Of a stretch of DNA of 64,000 nt, positions 16,978-26,534 are shown piece after piece. This stretch comes from Dietzia timorensis. GTDB lineage: Bacteria > Actinomycetota > Actinomycetes > Mycobacteriales > Mycobacteriaceae. Made by a program: the position numbers and the translations under genes. Positions within the stretch are counted from its first letter, which is position 1. Every line of letters begins with the position of its first letter. The stretch is from assembly GCF_001659785.1 (NCBI RefSeq), contig NZ_CP015961.1, positions 1,116,001-1,180,000 on the forward strand, read 5' to 3'. The notes under the pieces were generated by a model, which did no database searches, had not been told where the DNA came from, and worked only from the letters and a program-made list of their open reading frames with translations.

Positions 16978-19900
16978 ATGACGTCGAACGACGGATCCGC
17001 GCGCGAGCTCGGCCCCGGCCCCCGTATCAGGTGGACCAGGGCCGAACCCGTGCGCTCTGCGGGCCTATCGCAGGGCGGTTGGGCCGAGGATGCCGGCGCG
17101 TCCGCGCTGCTCGAGGCGGCGCGCACCCTCGCCCAGCGCCCCGCCCGGGAGAACCGGTGGCTCGTGCGCGGAGGGCCAGGAACCGGCAAGTCCACGCTCC
17201 TTGCCGCGGCGGTGTCCGAGGCCATCGCGAGCGGCATCTGGGGCGGTCGCATCGCGGTGCTGGGCAGCTCGGCGCGCTCGGTGGATCAGCTTCGCCGCTT
17301 CATAGCCTCCGCCGTGGCCGCGAATGTTCCGGAGGGCACTGCGGCGGCAAGCGTCGAACCGCAGGTCCGTACGGTTCACTCGCTCGCCTTCGCGATCGTG
17401 GCTATGGCGGCATCCCGCGCGGGAGCGCCGGCCCCGCGCCTGCTTACCGGTGCGGAGCACGATGCCATTTTCCGTCAGGCTCTCCTCGGCTACTCCGAGG
17501 ACGGCGGCGGGCAGTGGCCGGAACATGTACGTCCCGCCCTGGCCACGCGTGGATTCGCGCGCGAGCTGCGCGATGTCGTCCTGCGTCTGACCGAAAGAAA
17601 TGTCGCCCCCGAGGAACTCACCGAGCTGGGCGCCGGTCACGGTCGGCCGCTGTGGGAGTCGGCTGCGCATTTCGCCGCGCGCCACGAGCAGGAAATGGAA
17701 TTGCGCACGGCGCCGTCCGCGTCCGAGGACGCGTTCCCAACCTCACTCAACCCCGCACAGCTCGTCGGCCGGGCGATCGACGAGCTGGGTGCGGACCCCG
17801 ATCTACTCACCGGCGCCAATGCCATCGACCTCGTCGTTGTTGACGATGCCCAGCTCATCGATCCCATGGCGGGCGAACTCATCGCCACGATCGCGCGCTC
17901 GGGTGCCTCGGTCATCGCCGCGCACAGCGGGGACGAGGCGGTCTTCCGGTTCCGCGGGGCGAGTGACGAGTTCGCCGAGAAACTCTCCGAACAGGGCGCC
18001 CGGGAGGTCGAGCTCGCCCGGGTGCACCGCGGCCCCGCTGCTGCGGCCGCGTCGGGCATCCTCGCCCAGCGCCTCCCGGGCGCCGCGCGCTGGCGCCGGA
18101 ATATCCCGGCGATCGGCACGCCCGCCGGCCCGCACGAGGCGCCCGTGGTGTCGTACCGCACCGAGCGCTCCGCCTCCGAGGAATCGGCCGTCGTGGCGGA
18201 TTACCTCCTGCGAATGCACCACGTGCACGAGGTGCCGTGGGACAGGATGGCCGTGGTCTTCCGCACCGTCGGCGACGGCGCCGAGCTTCTCCAGCGCCAA
18301 TGCGATTCCGTCGGCATCCCCATCCTCGACGCGGGCGCGGAGGTCCCGCCCGCGGAGGACCCGATGGTCCGGGCGCTGCTCGACGTCATCGAATCCGTCC
18401 TCCGCACGCCGGACGAGCAGGACACGCGCACCCTGCTCATGGGCCCGCTCGGCAAGGCGGACCCCGCCGATTTCCGCGACCTGCGCCGCACCCTTCGCCG
18501 CCTCGCCACCGCGAGCGGCACGCCACAACGTTCGATGACGGCGGTGCGCGACCTCCTCCTCGGGGAGGACGAACCCGCAACGATTCTCGGCGAGGACGCC
18601 TACGGGCGCCTGTCGACGCCGGTGGAGCGCATCCGCGCGCTTCGCGCGGTAGTCGCCGCGTCCATCGCCGCCGGCGATTCGGTGGAGATGGTGCTGTGGA
18701 ATCTGTGGCACTCGAGCAACAAGGCGTATTCGTTGCGCGCGGTCACAGGAGGAGGGGGAGTGGCCGGGCGCGCCGCGGACCGCTCTGCCGACGCGGTCAT
18801 GGGGCTGTTCGACCACGCCGCGGACTTCGTCGAGCAGATGCCGCGAGGCTCGCTGCGCCAGTTCGTGGAGATGATGCGCGAGCAAGAGCTGCCCGCCCCG
18901 CGCCGCGCGGGGCGCCGGCCGAATAGGAAGGCCGTGAGTCTTCTCAGCGCACACAACGCCGTCGCCGCGGAGTACGACGTGGTTGTCGTCGCCGGTGTCC
19001 AGGAAGGCGTGTGGCCCTCGCCCAGGCGCCGGTTCGGCCTGTTCGAGTTGGAGCTCCTCGTCGACCTGCTCGACCGCCCACATATGAAGGACCTGTCCGA
19101 TGCCCAGCGCGAGGCCGCCGGGATGGCGGCGTCCGCCGCGGACGAGCGCAAACTCGCGGTGCTCGCTGCGTCGCGGGCACGCGAGAACATCCTGTTCACC
19201 GCAGTCGACAACGGCGAGGATCTCGCCGCCTCGCAGTTCATCGACGAACTGGCGCGCGCCGGCGTCCCCAGATGGGCGGCGGGCGACGCGGCGGGAGAGA
19301 CCCTCACCGAGGGGCACCGCATGTTCACCCCGGGCGCGTTGGTGGCGGACCTGCGCGCCCAGCTCCAGACCGCTCCCGGCGCGGCGGAGTCCGATGCCGC
19401 CGCGCGGATTCTTGCGACACTGCGGACATCGGGATTCGGAGCCGCCTCCGCGCGCCGTTGGTACCGCAGCACACCCGTATCATCGAACAGCTCCCCGGTG
19501 CCCGAGAAGGACAAGGGCCCCCGCGCGCGGATCTCGCCCAGCGCGTTCGAAGAACTCGAGACGTGCCCGCTGCGGTGGTTCATCGGCAGGCAGATGTCCT
19601 CGGGTACCGAGATGCCCTTGCTCAAGGGCAACGTCGTGCACGCCATCGCCCAGGCCGTCCAATCCGGCGTGGGCGAAGGACAGATCGAGAGCGCGGTGCG
19701 CGAATTCTGGCCGGCGATGTCGCCCGCGGCCGGCTGGGTCCTCGACACCGAGATCGAGGACATCCTCGCCTCCGAGAAACTCATCCGTGGTTGGGTCGCG
19801 AACCAGGGCGGATATACCGAGGTCGGCGTGGAGGTGCCTTTCCGGATGGAGCTGTACCCAGGCGGCCCTTCCGTCGAGGTCGATGAGGAGGCCGTGCCCG

Positions 19901-20373
19901 CGGTCAGCGTGTCGGTGAGTGGGCGCATCGACCGGCTCGACAGGGACGAATCGGGGTACCTCCGGGCCGTCGACTTCAAGTCCGGTGGGAAGGCGGTCAC
20001 CGGCGCGGAGGCGGAGGCTAACCCGCAGCTCGCGTTCTACCAGTTGGCCTCGCGGCTCGGCGCTATTGGCGGCGAGCTCGCACCCCGCGCCACGGCCACC
20101 GATGAAGCAGCGGCAGACGACCCGGTCAACAAGGTCGCCGGTGGCGTGCTCGTCTACGTGAATCAGAAGGCCGCAGTCAAGAAGGGCGCGAACGAGCGAC
20201 TGCAGCCGGCGATGGGGACGCAGACGCACCTGGAGTTGATCCGGCGCGCAACGGCGGCGGGTGCCTTGTCGATCGGGCCTGACTATCCGGCGATCACGAG
20301 CAAGGCGTGCGAGTCGTGCTCGGCGGCGAGCATGTGCCCGACCCAGAACACCGGAAGGCAGGTCGGACGTTGA
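16978..20373 (+). CDS. adnA: AdnA, UvrD-like motor/RecB-like nuclease subunit of the AdnAB end-resection complex
   Basis: This encodes 1131 residues. The N-terminal UvrD-like motor has a P-loop GGPGTGKST (K71), but the motif II box reads VVDDAQ (289-292) rather than DE-x-Q/D. The C-terminal RecB-like nuclease has D999-FK-SG and GRIDRLD. Four cysteines (C863, C1111, C1114, C1120) bracket the nuclease in the C...CxxCx5C arrangement of an AddB/AdnA iron-sulfur staple. The gene overlaps adnB by 4 nt (TTGA), so the two subunits are translationally coupled. AdnAB resects double-strand breaks in mycobacteria. Confidence 0.92.
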   Translation: MTSNDGSARELGPGPRIRWTRAEPVRSAGLSQGGWAEDAGASALLEAARTLAQRPARENRWLVRGGPGTGKSTLLAAAVSEAIASGIWGGRIAVLGSSARSVDQLRRFIASAVAANVPEGTAAASVEPQVRTVHSLAFAIVAMAASRAGAPAPRLLTGAEHDAIFRQALLGYSEDGGGQWPEHVRPALATRGFARELRDVVLRLTERNVAPEELTELGAGHGRPLWESAAHFAARHEQEMELRTAPSASEDAFPTSLNPAQLVGRAIDELGADPDLLTGANAIDLVVVDDAQLIDPMAGELIATIARSGASVIAAHSGDEAVFRFRGASDEFAEKLSEQGAREVELARVHRGPAAAAASGILAQRLPGAARWRRNIPAIGTPAGPHEAPVVSYRTERSASEESAVVADYLLRMHHVHEVPWDRMAVVFRTVGDGAELLQRQCDSVGIPILDAGAEVPPAEDPMVRALLDVIESVLRTPDEQDTRTLLMGPLGKADPADFRDLRRTLRRLATASGTPQRSMTAVRDLLLGEDEPATILGEDAYGRLSTPVERIRALRAVVAASIAAGDSVEMVLWNLWHSSNKAYSLRAVTGGGGVAGRAADRSADAVMGLFDHAADFVEQMPRGSLRQFVEMMREQELPAPRRAGRRPNRKAVSLLSAHNAVAAEYDVVVVAGVQEGVWPSPRRRFGLFELELLVDLLDRPHMKDLSDAQREAAGMAASAADERKLAVLAASRARENILFTAVDNGEDLAASQFIDELARAGVPRWAAGDAAGETLTEGHRMFTPGALVADLRAQLQTAPGAAESDAAARILATLRTSGFGAASARRWYRSTPVSSNSSPVPEKDKGPRARISPSAFEELETCPLRWFIGRQMSSGTEMPLLKGNVVHAIAQAVQSGVGEGQIESAVREFWPAMSPAAGWVLDTEIEDILASEKLIRGWVANQGGYTEVGVEVPFRMELYPGGPSVEVDEEAVPAVSVSVSGRIDRLDRDESGYLRAVDFKSGGKAVTGAEAEANPQLAFYQLASRLGAIGGELAPRATATDEAAADDPVNKVAGGVLVYVNQKAAVKKGANERLQPAMGTQTHLELIRRATAAGALSIGPDYPAITSKACESCSAASMCPTQNTGRQVGR

Positions 20374-23300
20374 GCGACACTGCGAAGAAGCCGTTAGAAG
20401 AGCTCACGCCGGGCGATATCGCCCGCGCCATCGGCGGCAAAGACCCGACGAAAGCGCAGTCAAAGGTCATCGACGGGCCGCCGGAGCCGACGCTGGTCGT
20501 CGCGGGTGCCGGTGCGGGCAAGACCGAGACGATGGCGGCGCGCGTGGTGTACCTCGTCGCCACGAGGAAAGCCAGGCCCGGCCAGATCCTCGGTCTCACG
20601 TTCACGCGGAAGGCGGCGCAGCAGCTGTCCCGCCGCGTCCAAATGCGGCTCGATGAATTCGCGCGCAGCCACGATTTCGTCTCCCGAGGCGACGAGGTCA
20701 GCGATATCGCCGAAGCCATTCGCACCGAGCAGCCCCGGATCTCCACCTACGATTCATACGCGGGCGACGTGCTCTCGAGCCACGGCCTCCTCATCCCCGT
20801 CGAGCCCGACGCGACGGTGATCAACGAGACGGACCTGTACATTCTCGTGCACTCGATCGTCTCCGAATGGGACCGTCCGTTCCCGTGGTCGGTGGGGACC
20901 GTCGTCGATCGGGTCATCTCGCTCGCGGAGCAGATCTCCGGGCACCTCATCACCACCGACGTCGTGCGCGAGGACGAGGACCTGCTGTCCCAGGCCGTCG
21001 AGTCGCTGGAGACGAAGGCGGCGAAGAAGGACCTGCAAACGGCTGCGGCCGCACAAGAGGACCGGCTTGCTCTCCTCGATGTCGTCGACGCCGTACACGA
21101 TCGCCTGCGCCGCGAAGGGAAGCTCACCTTCGGCATGCGCATGTCCTACGCCGCGCAGCTTGCCGAGCGTTTCCCCGAAGTCGTTGACGCCGAGCGCCGC
21201 CTCACCTCCGTCGTCCTGCTCGACGAGTACCAGGACACCGGGCAGGCGCAGCGCGTCATGCTCGCGAGCCTCTTCGGTGGCGGCGAGAGGAAACCGCTCG
21301 CGGTGACGTCGGTCGGCGATCCCATGCAGTCGATCTACGGCTGGCGTGGTGCCTCCGCGTCCAACCTCGACAGCTTCCTCACCGATTTCCCGCGGGCCGA
21401 AGGACCGGCTCTTCAGCGGAACCTTTCGACGTCGTGGCGCAACCCGCCGGAAGTGCTCACGCTCGCCAACAGCGTCACCGCGCAGCTGCGCAACAAGAAC
21501 AAGGACAGCGGCGCCACGGTCCCGGTGCTCGAACCCAAAGAGGGTTCCGGGCGCGGCGATGTTCGCCTCGGCGTATTCGCCACTGTCGACGACGAGCGCG
21601 AATGGATCGCCTCACGGATGGCCGACAAGTACCGGTCGTACGAATTCGATCACGGCAAACCCCCGTCGGCGGCGGTACTCGTGCGAAGAAATGCCGACGC
21701 CGAACCCCTGGCGCGCGCGCTTCGGGCGGAGGGGCTCGAGGTCGAAGTCCTATCCTCGGGAGGGCTTCTCGACGTGCCCGAGATCTCGGACGTCCTCGCG
21801 CTCATGGGCGTCGCCGCGAACCCCGGCGACGACGAGGCAGCGATGCGGCTGTTGGCGGGGGACCGCTTCCGGCTCGGCGCCGCAGACCTGGCAGCGCTGC
21901 ACCGCCGCGCGCAGGAAATCTCCTACCGGCCAGACGGGACCGGTGAGGACGCGGCACCGGGAATCGATAAGCTTCGCGCCGACTTCGCCTCCCTTGCCGA
22001 GCTGGAGAATATCGACAACGCCGGACTCGCGGACGCGGCCCACAACCCGGGCGCGCGCGGCTCGTTCACCCCGGAAGGACGCGCGGCGCTCACCGAATTC
22101 GACACCATCGTCTCGGCCGTGCGCGACAGGCTCGATCAGGGCCCGGCGCACGTGCTCACCGTCGCCGAGAACGCGTTGGGTCTTGACGTCGAGGTGCGCG
22201 TCCGCGCGAAGCTCGGCAAAGGCGAGGGTCGGCAACAGCTCGACACCCTCGCGCGTCGCGCCGCCGACTTCGCGAGCAACCCCGACGCGTCGGTCCAGGC
22301 GTTTCTCGACTACCTCGACGTCGCCCGCGGAGTGGAGCGAGGACTCGCGCAAGAAATCGTCCCGCAGGACGGGCGCGTGCAGATCCTCACCGTCCACTCG
22401 GCGAAGGGCCTCGAGTGGAACATCGTCGCCGTTCCCCACGTGATCAAGGGGCGATTCCCGAAGGACAAGGCACCGTCCAACTGGGTGCGCAACTGCTGGG
22501 AGATTCCCTCCCACCTACGCGGGGACAGGCGAACCGAGGACAACCCCGGCGGGGTTCCGGTCGTGGATATCGCGGAGGCGACGAACTACAAGGAACTCGA
22601 CGAGCTGCTCACCGGGCACATCAACGAGCTCAAGTCGACAGTCGGCGAGGAAGACCGCCGGCTGTTCTACGTGGCGTTGACGCGAAGTATGAGTGAGTTG
22701 CTCGTCTCTGCGCACCATTGGAGCGAGGGAGTGCAGAAACCGCTCGGCCCGTCGCTGTTCCTCCAAGAACTTCGGGACACCGTGCTCGACGCACCGCACG
22801 TGGCGACAATCGACGAATGGGTCACCGACCCCGGCGACGAGAACCCGCTGGAGAACGCGAACGCCAGGGGAATATGGCCCGAGCACGACGCCGGCGGTGC
22901 GGGCGACGATCCGGCCTCGCACGCCGCGGTGTCCGGTGCCGAACGAGAGGTGGCGTCGTCCTCGCCGGTCGATCTCGGCTCATTCTCCGAATCCAGCATC
23001 GCCGAGGTCGCCGCGGCTGCGGGTGCGGAATTCTCCGACCCGCTCACCGCCGCCTGGCTGAGCGAGGCGCTGATCCACATCCGCCAGGCGCGGCGCGCGG
23101 CGTCCGACGTCATAGATGTGGAGATTCCGGCGCGGCTGACCGCGACTCAGCACGTCGCGCTGGAGCGGGATCCGGCGAGTTTCGCGGTGAACGTGATGCG
23201 GCCGATGCCGCAAAAGCCGAACCAGTTCGCGCGGCGAGGGACAACGTTCCACGCGTGGGTGGAGGAGTACTTCACCGCGGCCACACAGTTTCTCATCGCC

Positions 23301-23867
23301 GACGACGAGCTCCCGGGCAGCGGCGATGACTGGGAGGAAGCCGACCAGCAGGCGCTGCGCGAGCAGTTCCTCGCCTCGCACTGGGCGCAGAAGACCGCGG
23401 CCGCGGTGGAGGTGCCGTTCGCCGTGTCGATCGGTGGGCAGATCAAGGTCGGGAAAATGGATGCGGTGTTCCGGGACGGCGAGGACTGGATCGTCGTCGA
23501 TTGGAAGACCGGCGCGAAACCTGGTGCGAAGTCCCCGGATTCGGTGAGCGCCCGCAAGCATCGCCAGGACGTTGCGATCCAGCTGGCGATCTATCGCATT
23601 GCGTGGGCGCGGATCCAAGAGGAAGAGACCGGTACGCCGGTGCCGCTCGACCGCATCCGTGGAGCGTTCCATTACATCGGTAGCGGGGAGGACGTCTATC
23701 CGGAGACCCTGCCGGACGAGGCCGAACTCGCCGCCGCGTTCGAGCGCCGGTTCGAGCAGACCATCGACGCCGAACAGGTGCAACGGGCGCTCGGGGACGG
23801 GGACGACGAAGTCGCCGCCGCGGGTAATCCGGCTGGCGGCGAGAAAAGCGGGCGAACCGGCCGGTAA
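20370..23867 (+). CDS. adnB: AdnB, main motor/nuclease subunit of AdnAB
   Basis: This encodes 1165 residues. The UvrD-like motor has a P-loop AGAGAGKTE (K51) and an intact DEYQD box (D285-E286), plus the SIYGWRGA and VHSAKGLEW motifs. The C-terminal RecB nuclease has GKMDAVF (D1031) and D1044-WK-TG. In M. smegmatis AdnB is the leading translocase. I chose the TTG at 20370, overlapping the adnA stop as TTGA with GGAAGG upstream; an ATG-equivalent further upstream would put 21 residues of adnA-frame sequence in front. Confidence 0.92.
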   Translation: MSDTAKKPLEELTPGDIARAIGGKDPTKAQSKVIDGPPEPTLVVAGAGAGKTETMAARVVYLVATRKARPGQILGLTFTRKAAQQLSRRVQMRLDEFARSHDFVSRGDEVSDIAEAIRTEQPRISTYDSYAGDVLSSHGLLIPVEPDATVINETDLYILVHSIVSEWDRPFPWSVGTVVDRVISLAEQISGHLITTDVVREDEDLLSQAVESLETKAAKKDLQTAAAAQEDRLALLDVVDAVHDRLRREGKLTFGMRMSYAAQLAERFPEVVDAERRLTSVVLLDEYQDTGQAQRVMLASLFGGGERKPLAVTSVGDPMQSIYGWRGASASNLDSFLTDFPRAEGPALQRNLSTSWRNPPEVLTLANSVTAQLRNKNKDSGATVPVLEPKEGSGRGDVRLGVFATVDDEREWIASRMADKYRSYEFDHGKPPSAAVLVRRNADAEPLARALRAEGLEVEVLSSGGLLDVPEISDVLALMGVAANPGDDEAAMRLLAGDRFRLGAADLAALHRRAQEISYRPDGTGEDAAPGIDKLRADFASLAELENIDNAGLADAAHNPGARGSFTPEGRAALTEFDTIVSAVRDRLDQGPAHVLTVAENALGLDVEVRVRAKLGKGEGRQQLDTLARRAADFASNPDASVQAFLDYLDVARGVERGLAQEIVPQDGRVQILTVHSAKGLEWNIVAVPHVIKGRFPKDKAPSNWVRNCWEIPSHLRGDRRTEDNPGGVPVVDIAEATNYKELDELLTGHINELKSTVGEEDRRLFYVALTRSMSELLVSAHHWSEGVQKPLGPSLFLQELRDTVLDAPHVATIDEWVTDPGDENPLENANARGIWPEHDAGGAGDDPASHAAVSGAEREVASSSPVDLGSFSESSIAEVAAAAGAEFSDPLTAAWLSEALIHIRQARRAASDVIDVEIPARLTATQHVALERDPASFAVNVMRPMPQKPNQFARRGTTFHAWVEEYFTAATQFLIADDELPGSGDDWEEADQQALREQFLASHWAQKTAAAVEVPFAVSIGGQIKVGKMDAVFRDGEDWIVVDWKTGAKPGAKSPDSVSARKHRQDVAIQLAIYRIAWARIQEEETGTPVPLDRIRGAFHYIGSGEDVYPETLPDEAELAAAFERRFEQTIDAEQVQRALGDGDDEVAAAGNPAGGEKSGRTGR

Positions 23868-23940
23868 TGCCGCGCGCAGCGACGTCGGCGTGTCTATGGT
23901 TAGCTAGTCCAGTGTTGAGCCGTTGCAAAGGGGGTCGGAA

Positions 23941-25017
23941 GTGGGAAGGTCGCGCCTGCGCAACCGCTTTCGCGTCGATGACCCGCTAGACGAAAGCCCC
24001 GACCACGCGCTCGTCGGGATCGTTTCGATCCCGGACCACGTCGCCAGCCCGTGGCGGATCATCGCCAAGCGCCTATGGTTCGCGTTTCTGGTGATCGCGA
24101 TCGCCGTTATCGTCGTCTACCTGGACCGCGACGGATACCAGGATGGCAACGGCGAGCCCGGGATGTCGCTCATCGACTGCATCTATTACACGACGGTGTC
24201 CCTATCGACCGTGGGCTACGGCGATATCACCCCGGTGACCGAAAGCGCCCGGCTGGTCAACATCGTCATTCTCACCCCGCTGCGACTGATCTTCCTGATC
24301 ATCCTCGTCGGGACGACCCTTGCGGTGCTCACAGAACAGTCCAGGCAAGCCCTCAAGATCCAACGTTGGAGGACCACCTTGCGGAACCACACCGTCGTCG
24401 TCGGCTACGGAACCAAGGGACGCTCCGCCGTCGCCGCGTTGCTCGCCGACGAGATCTCGGCCTCCGAGATCGTCGTCGTCGACAACGACCCCCAGGCGCT
24501 CAAGGCCGCCGCGGCGCGCGGCCTCGTGACGGTGTCCGGCTCGGCCACGAAATCGGATGTGCTCAAACTCGCCGGCGTCACCCGCGCGCGTGCAGTGGTC
24601 GTCTCTCTCAGCTCGGACGACTCGTCAGTGCTGGTCACCTTGTCTGCTCGAGAGCTGGCTCCGAACGCGAAGATCGTCGCCACCGTACGAGAATCCGAGA
24701 ACACGCACCTGCTCAAGCAATCGGGGGCGGACTCGGTGGTCGTGTCCGCGGAAACCGCCGGCCGCCTACTCGGGCTGGCGACCGTCACCCCGACGGTGGT
24801 GGGGATGATGGAGGACCTCCTCACCCCTGACGAGGGCTTCTCGATCGCGGAACGCAGGGTCGAGGACAACGAAGTCGGCGGCTCGCCCCGCCATCTCAAG
24901 GAGATGGTCCTCGGCGTAGTGCGCAAGGGTACGCTGATCAAGGTCAACGAACCGGACGCAGATGCGCTCGAGTCGGGGGATCGGCTGCTGTATATCCGGA
25001 TGGTCGGGAACGACTAG
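23941..25017 (+). CDS. Two-helix potassium channel with RCK (TrkA-N/TrkA-C) domains
   Basis: This encodes 358 residues: membrane helix 1, pore loop with the K+ selectivity filter TVGYGD (90-95), helix 2, and then a cytoplasmic RCK domain starting VVVGYGTKGRSAV and a TrkA-C domain. It corresponds to Rv3200c by position and domain order. I chose the GTG at 23941 because AAGGGGG lies 7 nt upstream; a TTG at 23923 is in frame. TATGGT at 23895-23900 may be the -10 element. It lies between adnB and nudC, as in M. tuberculosis. Confidence 0.9.
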   Translation: MGRSRLRNRFRVDDPLDESPDHALVGIVSIPDHVASPWRIIAKRLWFAFLVIAIAVIVVYLDRDGYQDGNGEPGMSLIDCIYYTTVSLSTVGYGDITPVTESARLVNIVILTPLRLIFLIILVGTTLAVLTEQSRQALKIQRWRTTLRNHTVVVGYGTKGRSAVAALLADEISASEIVVVDNDPQALKAAAARGLVTVSGSATKSDVLKLAGVTRARAVVVSLSSDDSSVLVTLSARELAPNAKIVATVRESENTHLLKQSGADSVVVSAETAGRLLGLATVTPTVVGMMEDLLTPDEGFSIAERRVEDNEVGGSPRHLKEMVLGVVRKGTLIKVNEPDADALESGDRLLYIRMVGND

Positions 25018-25071
25018 TCACTTACAGGTGGCCGGGAATCCTCTCGACAACGCACGTTAGGGACGTCACCT

Positions 25072-26043
25072 ATGCCGCACGAATTCTCGCTCATCGAACA
25101 ACCGCTGTTCTCCGCCGTGTCGGTAAACCGCGCGGCGCATCTTCGCGGAAACACCGAAGAGCTGGAGAAGGAGTGGCCGACCGCGCTCGTCATGCGAGTC
25201 GACGAACGCGGCCGGTTCCGCACGGAAGTCGTCGAAAACCCCGGCGAAGGCGATCGGGGTGGCAAGCGCCTGCGCCTTTCCTTCGATCCGGCCTTCGATG
25301 TCGCCGAGCGGCCCCCGCACCTCGCCGTGTTCCTCGGCATCGCGCCGAACGGGCGCCACATCTGGGCGATGCAGGCGGACTCGCTGGGCGATCAAGGAGT
25401 GTCGGACCTGCGCTCGAGTGGGGAATTCTTGCTCCCTCACGACGCCGCGCTCGCCGCTGAGGCGGTGGCACTACTCGCGTGGCACCGCCTCAACACCTTC
25501 GGTAAGAACCCGGAAGCCCACATCACTCGCACACAATCGGGTTGGGCGGGATTCGATCCGAGCAACGATATCGAAGAGTTCCCACGCACCGATCCCGCGG
25601 TGATCTGCCTCGTCCACGACGGGCACCGCAAGATTTTGCTGTCCCGCAACTCGCAGTGGACCCAGAACTTCTACTCGGTCCTCGCTGGATTCGTCGAGGC
25701 CGGCGAATCGCTGGAGAATTGCGTCAAGCGGGAGATCTTCGAAGAGGTCGGCCTCGACGTGTCCGACCCCAGCTATCTCGGAAGCCAGCCGTGGCCGTTT
25801 CCGCGCTCACTCATGCTCGGGTTCCACGCGCGCGCCGATCCGAACCAGAAGATCGCTCACCGCGACGGCGAGATCAGCGAATCGCTGTGGCTCGACGTGC
25901 GCGACGTCGAAAAGATACTGCGCGGGGATGATCCGAACATGGTGCTCCCCACCGGGGTGTCCATCGCTCGGGTCATGATCGACTCATGGGTGGCCGCCGT
26001 CAACGACGAGCTCGAACTGGGAGTGGACGACCGTCCCAGCTGA
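25072..26043 (+). CDS. nudC: NAD+ diphosphatase NudC (Nudix hydrolase)
   Basis: NudC cleaves NAD(H) to NMN(H) and AMP and removes NAD caps from RNA. A complete Nudix box starts at G206 (GFVEAGESLENCVKREIFEE continuing VGL), followed by the NudC-specific SQPWPFPRS about ten residues later. The zinc ribbon that precedes the Nudix domain in E. coli NudC is present only as a length-conserved segment: all four cysteines are absent (FGKNPE and GFDPSN stand at the CxxC positions). The stop is 8 bp from the convergent mycoredoxin stop. Confidence 0.92.
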   Translation: MPHEFSLIEQPLFSAVSVNRAAHLRGNTEELEKEWPTALVMRVDERGRFRTEVVENPGEGDRGGKRLRLSFDPAFDVAERPPHLAVFLGIAPNGRHIWAMQADSLGDQGVSDLRSSGEFLLPHDAALAAEAVALLAWHRLNTFGKNPEAHITRTQSGWAGFDPSNDIEEFPRTDPAVICLVHDGHRKILLSRNSQWTQNFYSVLAGFVEAGESLENCVKREIFEEVGLDVSDPSYLGSQPWPFPRSLMLGFHARADPNQKIAHRDGEISESLWLDVRDVEKILRGDDPNMVLPTGVSIARVMIDSWVAAVNDELELGVDDRPS

Positions 26044-26051
26044 GCCGGAGG

Positions 26052-26342
26052 TTATTCGGCAGCAGCGGCGAGTTCGTCGAGCTTCGCGCGCACCTTCGAT
26101 GCGCCGGGGTTCGTCTCGGTCGATCCGTCGGAGAACAGCAATGTCGGAACGACCCGGTTGCCGTCATTCACGGACTCGACGAATGCGGCGGCGTCTGAAT
26201 CGGCCTCGACATCGATCTCCGTGTACGGCGTCTCAGATTCGTCGAGCAGCTTCTTCAGACGCTGGCAGAACGGGCACCAGCTCGTGGTGAACATCGTGAA
26301 ATCGCGCGGGGCGCCGGGGACAGCGGTCGATTCAGCAGTCAT
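26052..26342 (-). CDS. mrx1: Mycoredoxin Mrx1 (glutaredoxin-like)
   Basis: This encodes 96 residues with the glutaredoxin fold and active site TSWCPFC (C23, C26). The later VVPTLLF cis-Pro loop and TNPGASKV segment are typical of mycoredoxin-1 (Rv3198A), which reduces mycothiol-mixed disulfides. The start is the ATG at 26342; longer in-frame starts lack similarity. A TAGATT hexamer (complement of 26350-26355) lies 7 nt upstream of the ATG with no ribosome site, suggesting a leaderless transcript. It is adjacent to nudC and divergent from uvrD2. Confidence 0.92.
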   Translation of the reverse strand: MTAESTAVPGAPRDFTMFTTSWCPFCQRLKKLLDESETPYTEIDVEADSDAAAFVESVNDGNRVVPTLLFSDGSTETNPGASKVRAKLDELAAAAE

Positions 26343-26355
26343 GGTCACAAATCTA
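26343..26355 (-). promoter_or_regulatory. Leaderless-type -10 element of mrx1
   Basis: On the minus strand TAGATT (26355-26350) is followed by 7 nt and the mrx1 ATG. There is no Shine-Dalgarno sequence. Confidence 0.5.
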
Positions 26356-26429
26356 CCCACGTCCCCAAATCGCCGCCGCGTCGAGTCACAGCTACTGCGC
26401 ATCACGGCCGCCGCACTAGTGCACCCAGT

Positions 26430-26457
26430 TTGTCGGGGACGGCTGCCATCATAGGGT
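26430..26457 (+). promoter_or_regulatory. Candidate sigma-A promoter of uvrD2
   Basis: TTGTCG (26430-26435), a 16-nt spacer and TAGGGT (26452-26457) form a plausible housekeeping promoter upstream of uvrD2. I saw no LexA-type GAAC-N4-GTTC box in this interval. Confidence 0.4.
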
Positions 26458-26534
26458 GGGCAGACGAAACAGAACCACAGAAGTACTTATAGATGACGGC
26501 GCACGTGCCGTGGGAAAGGCGGGGCCGGGCTCAG

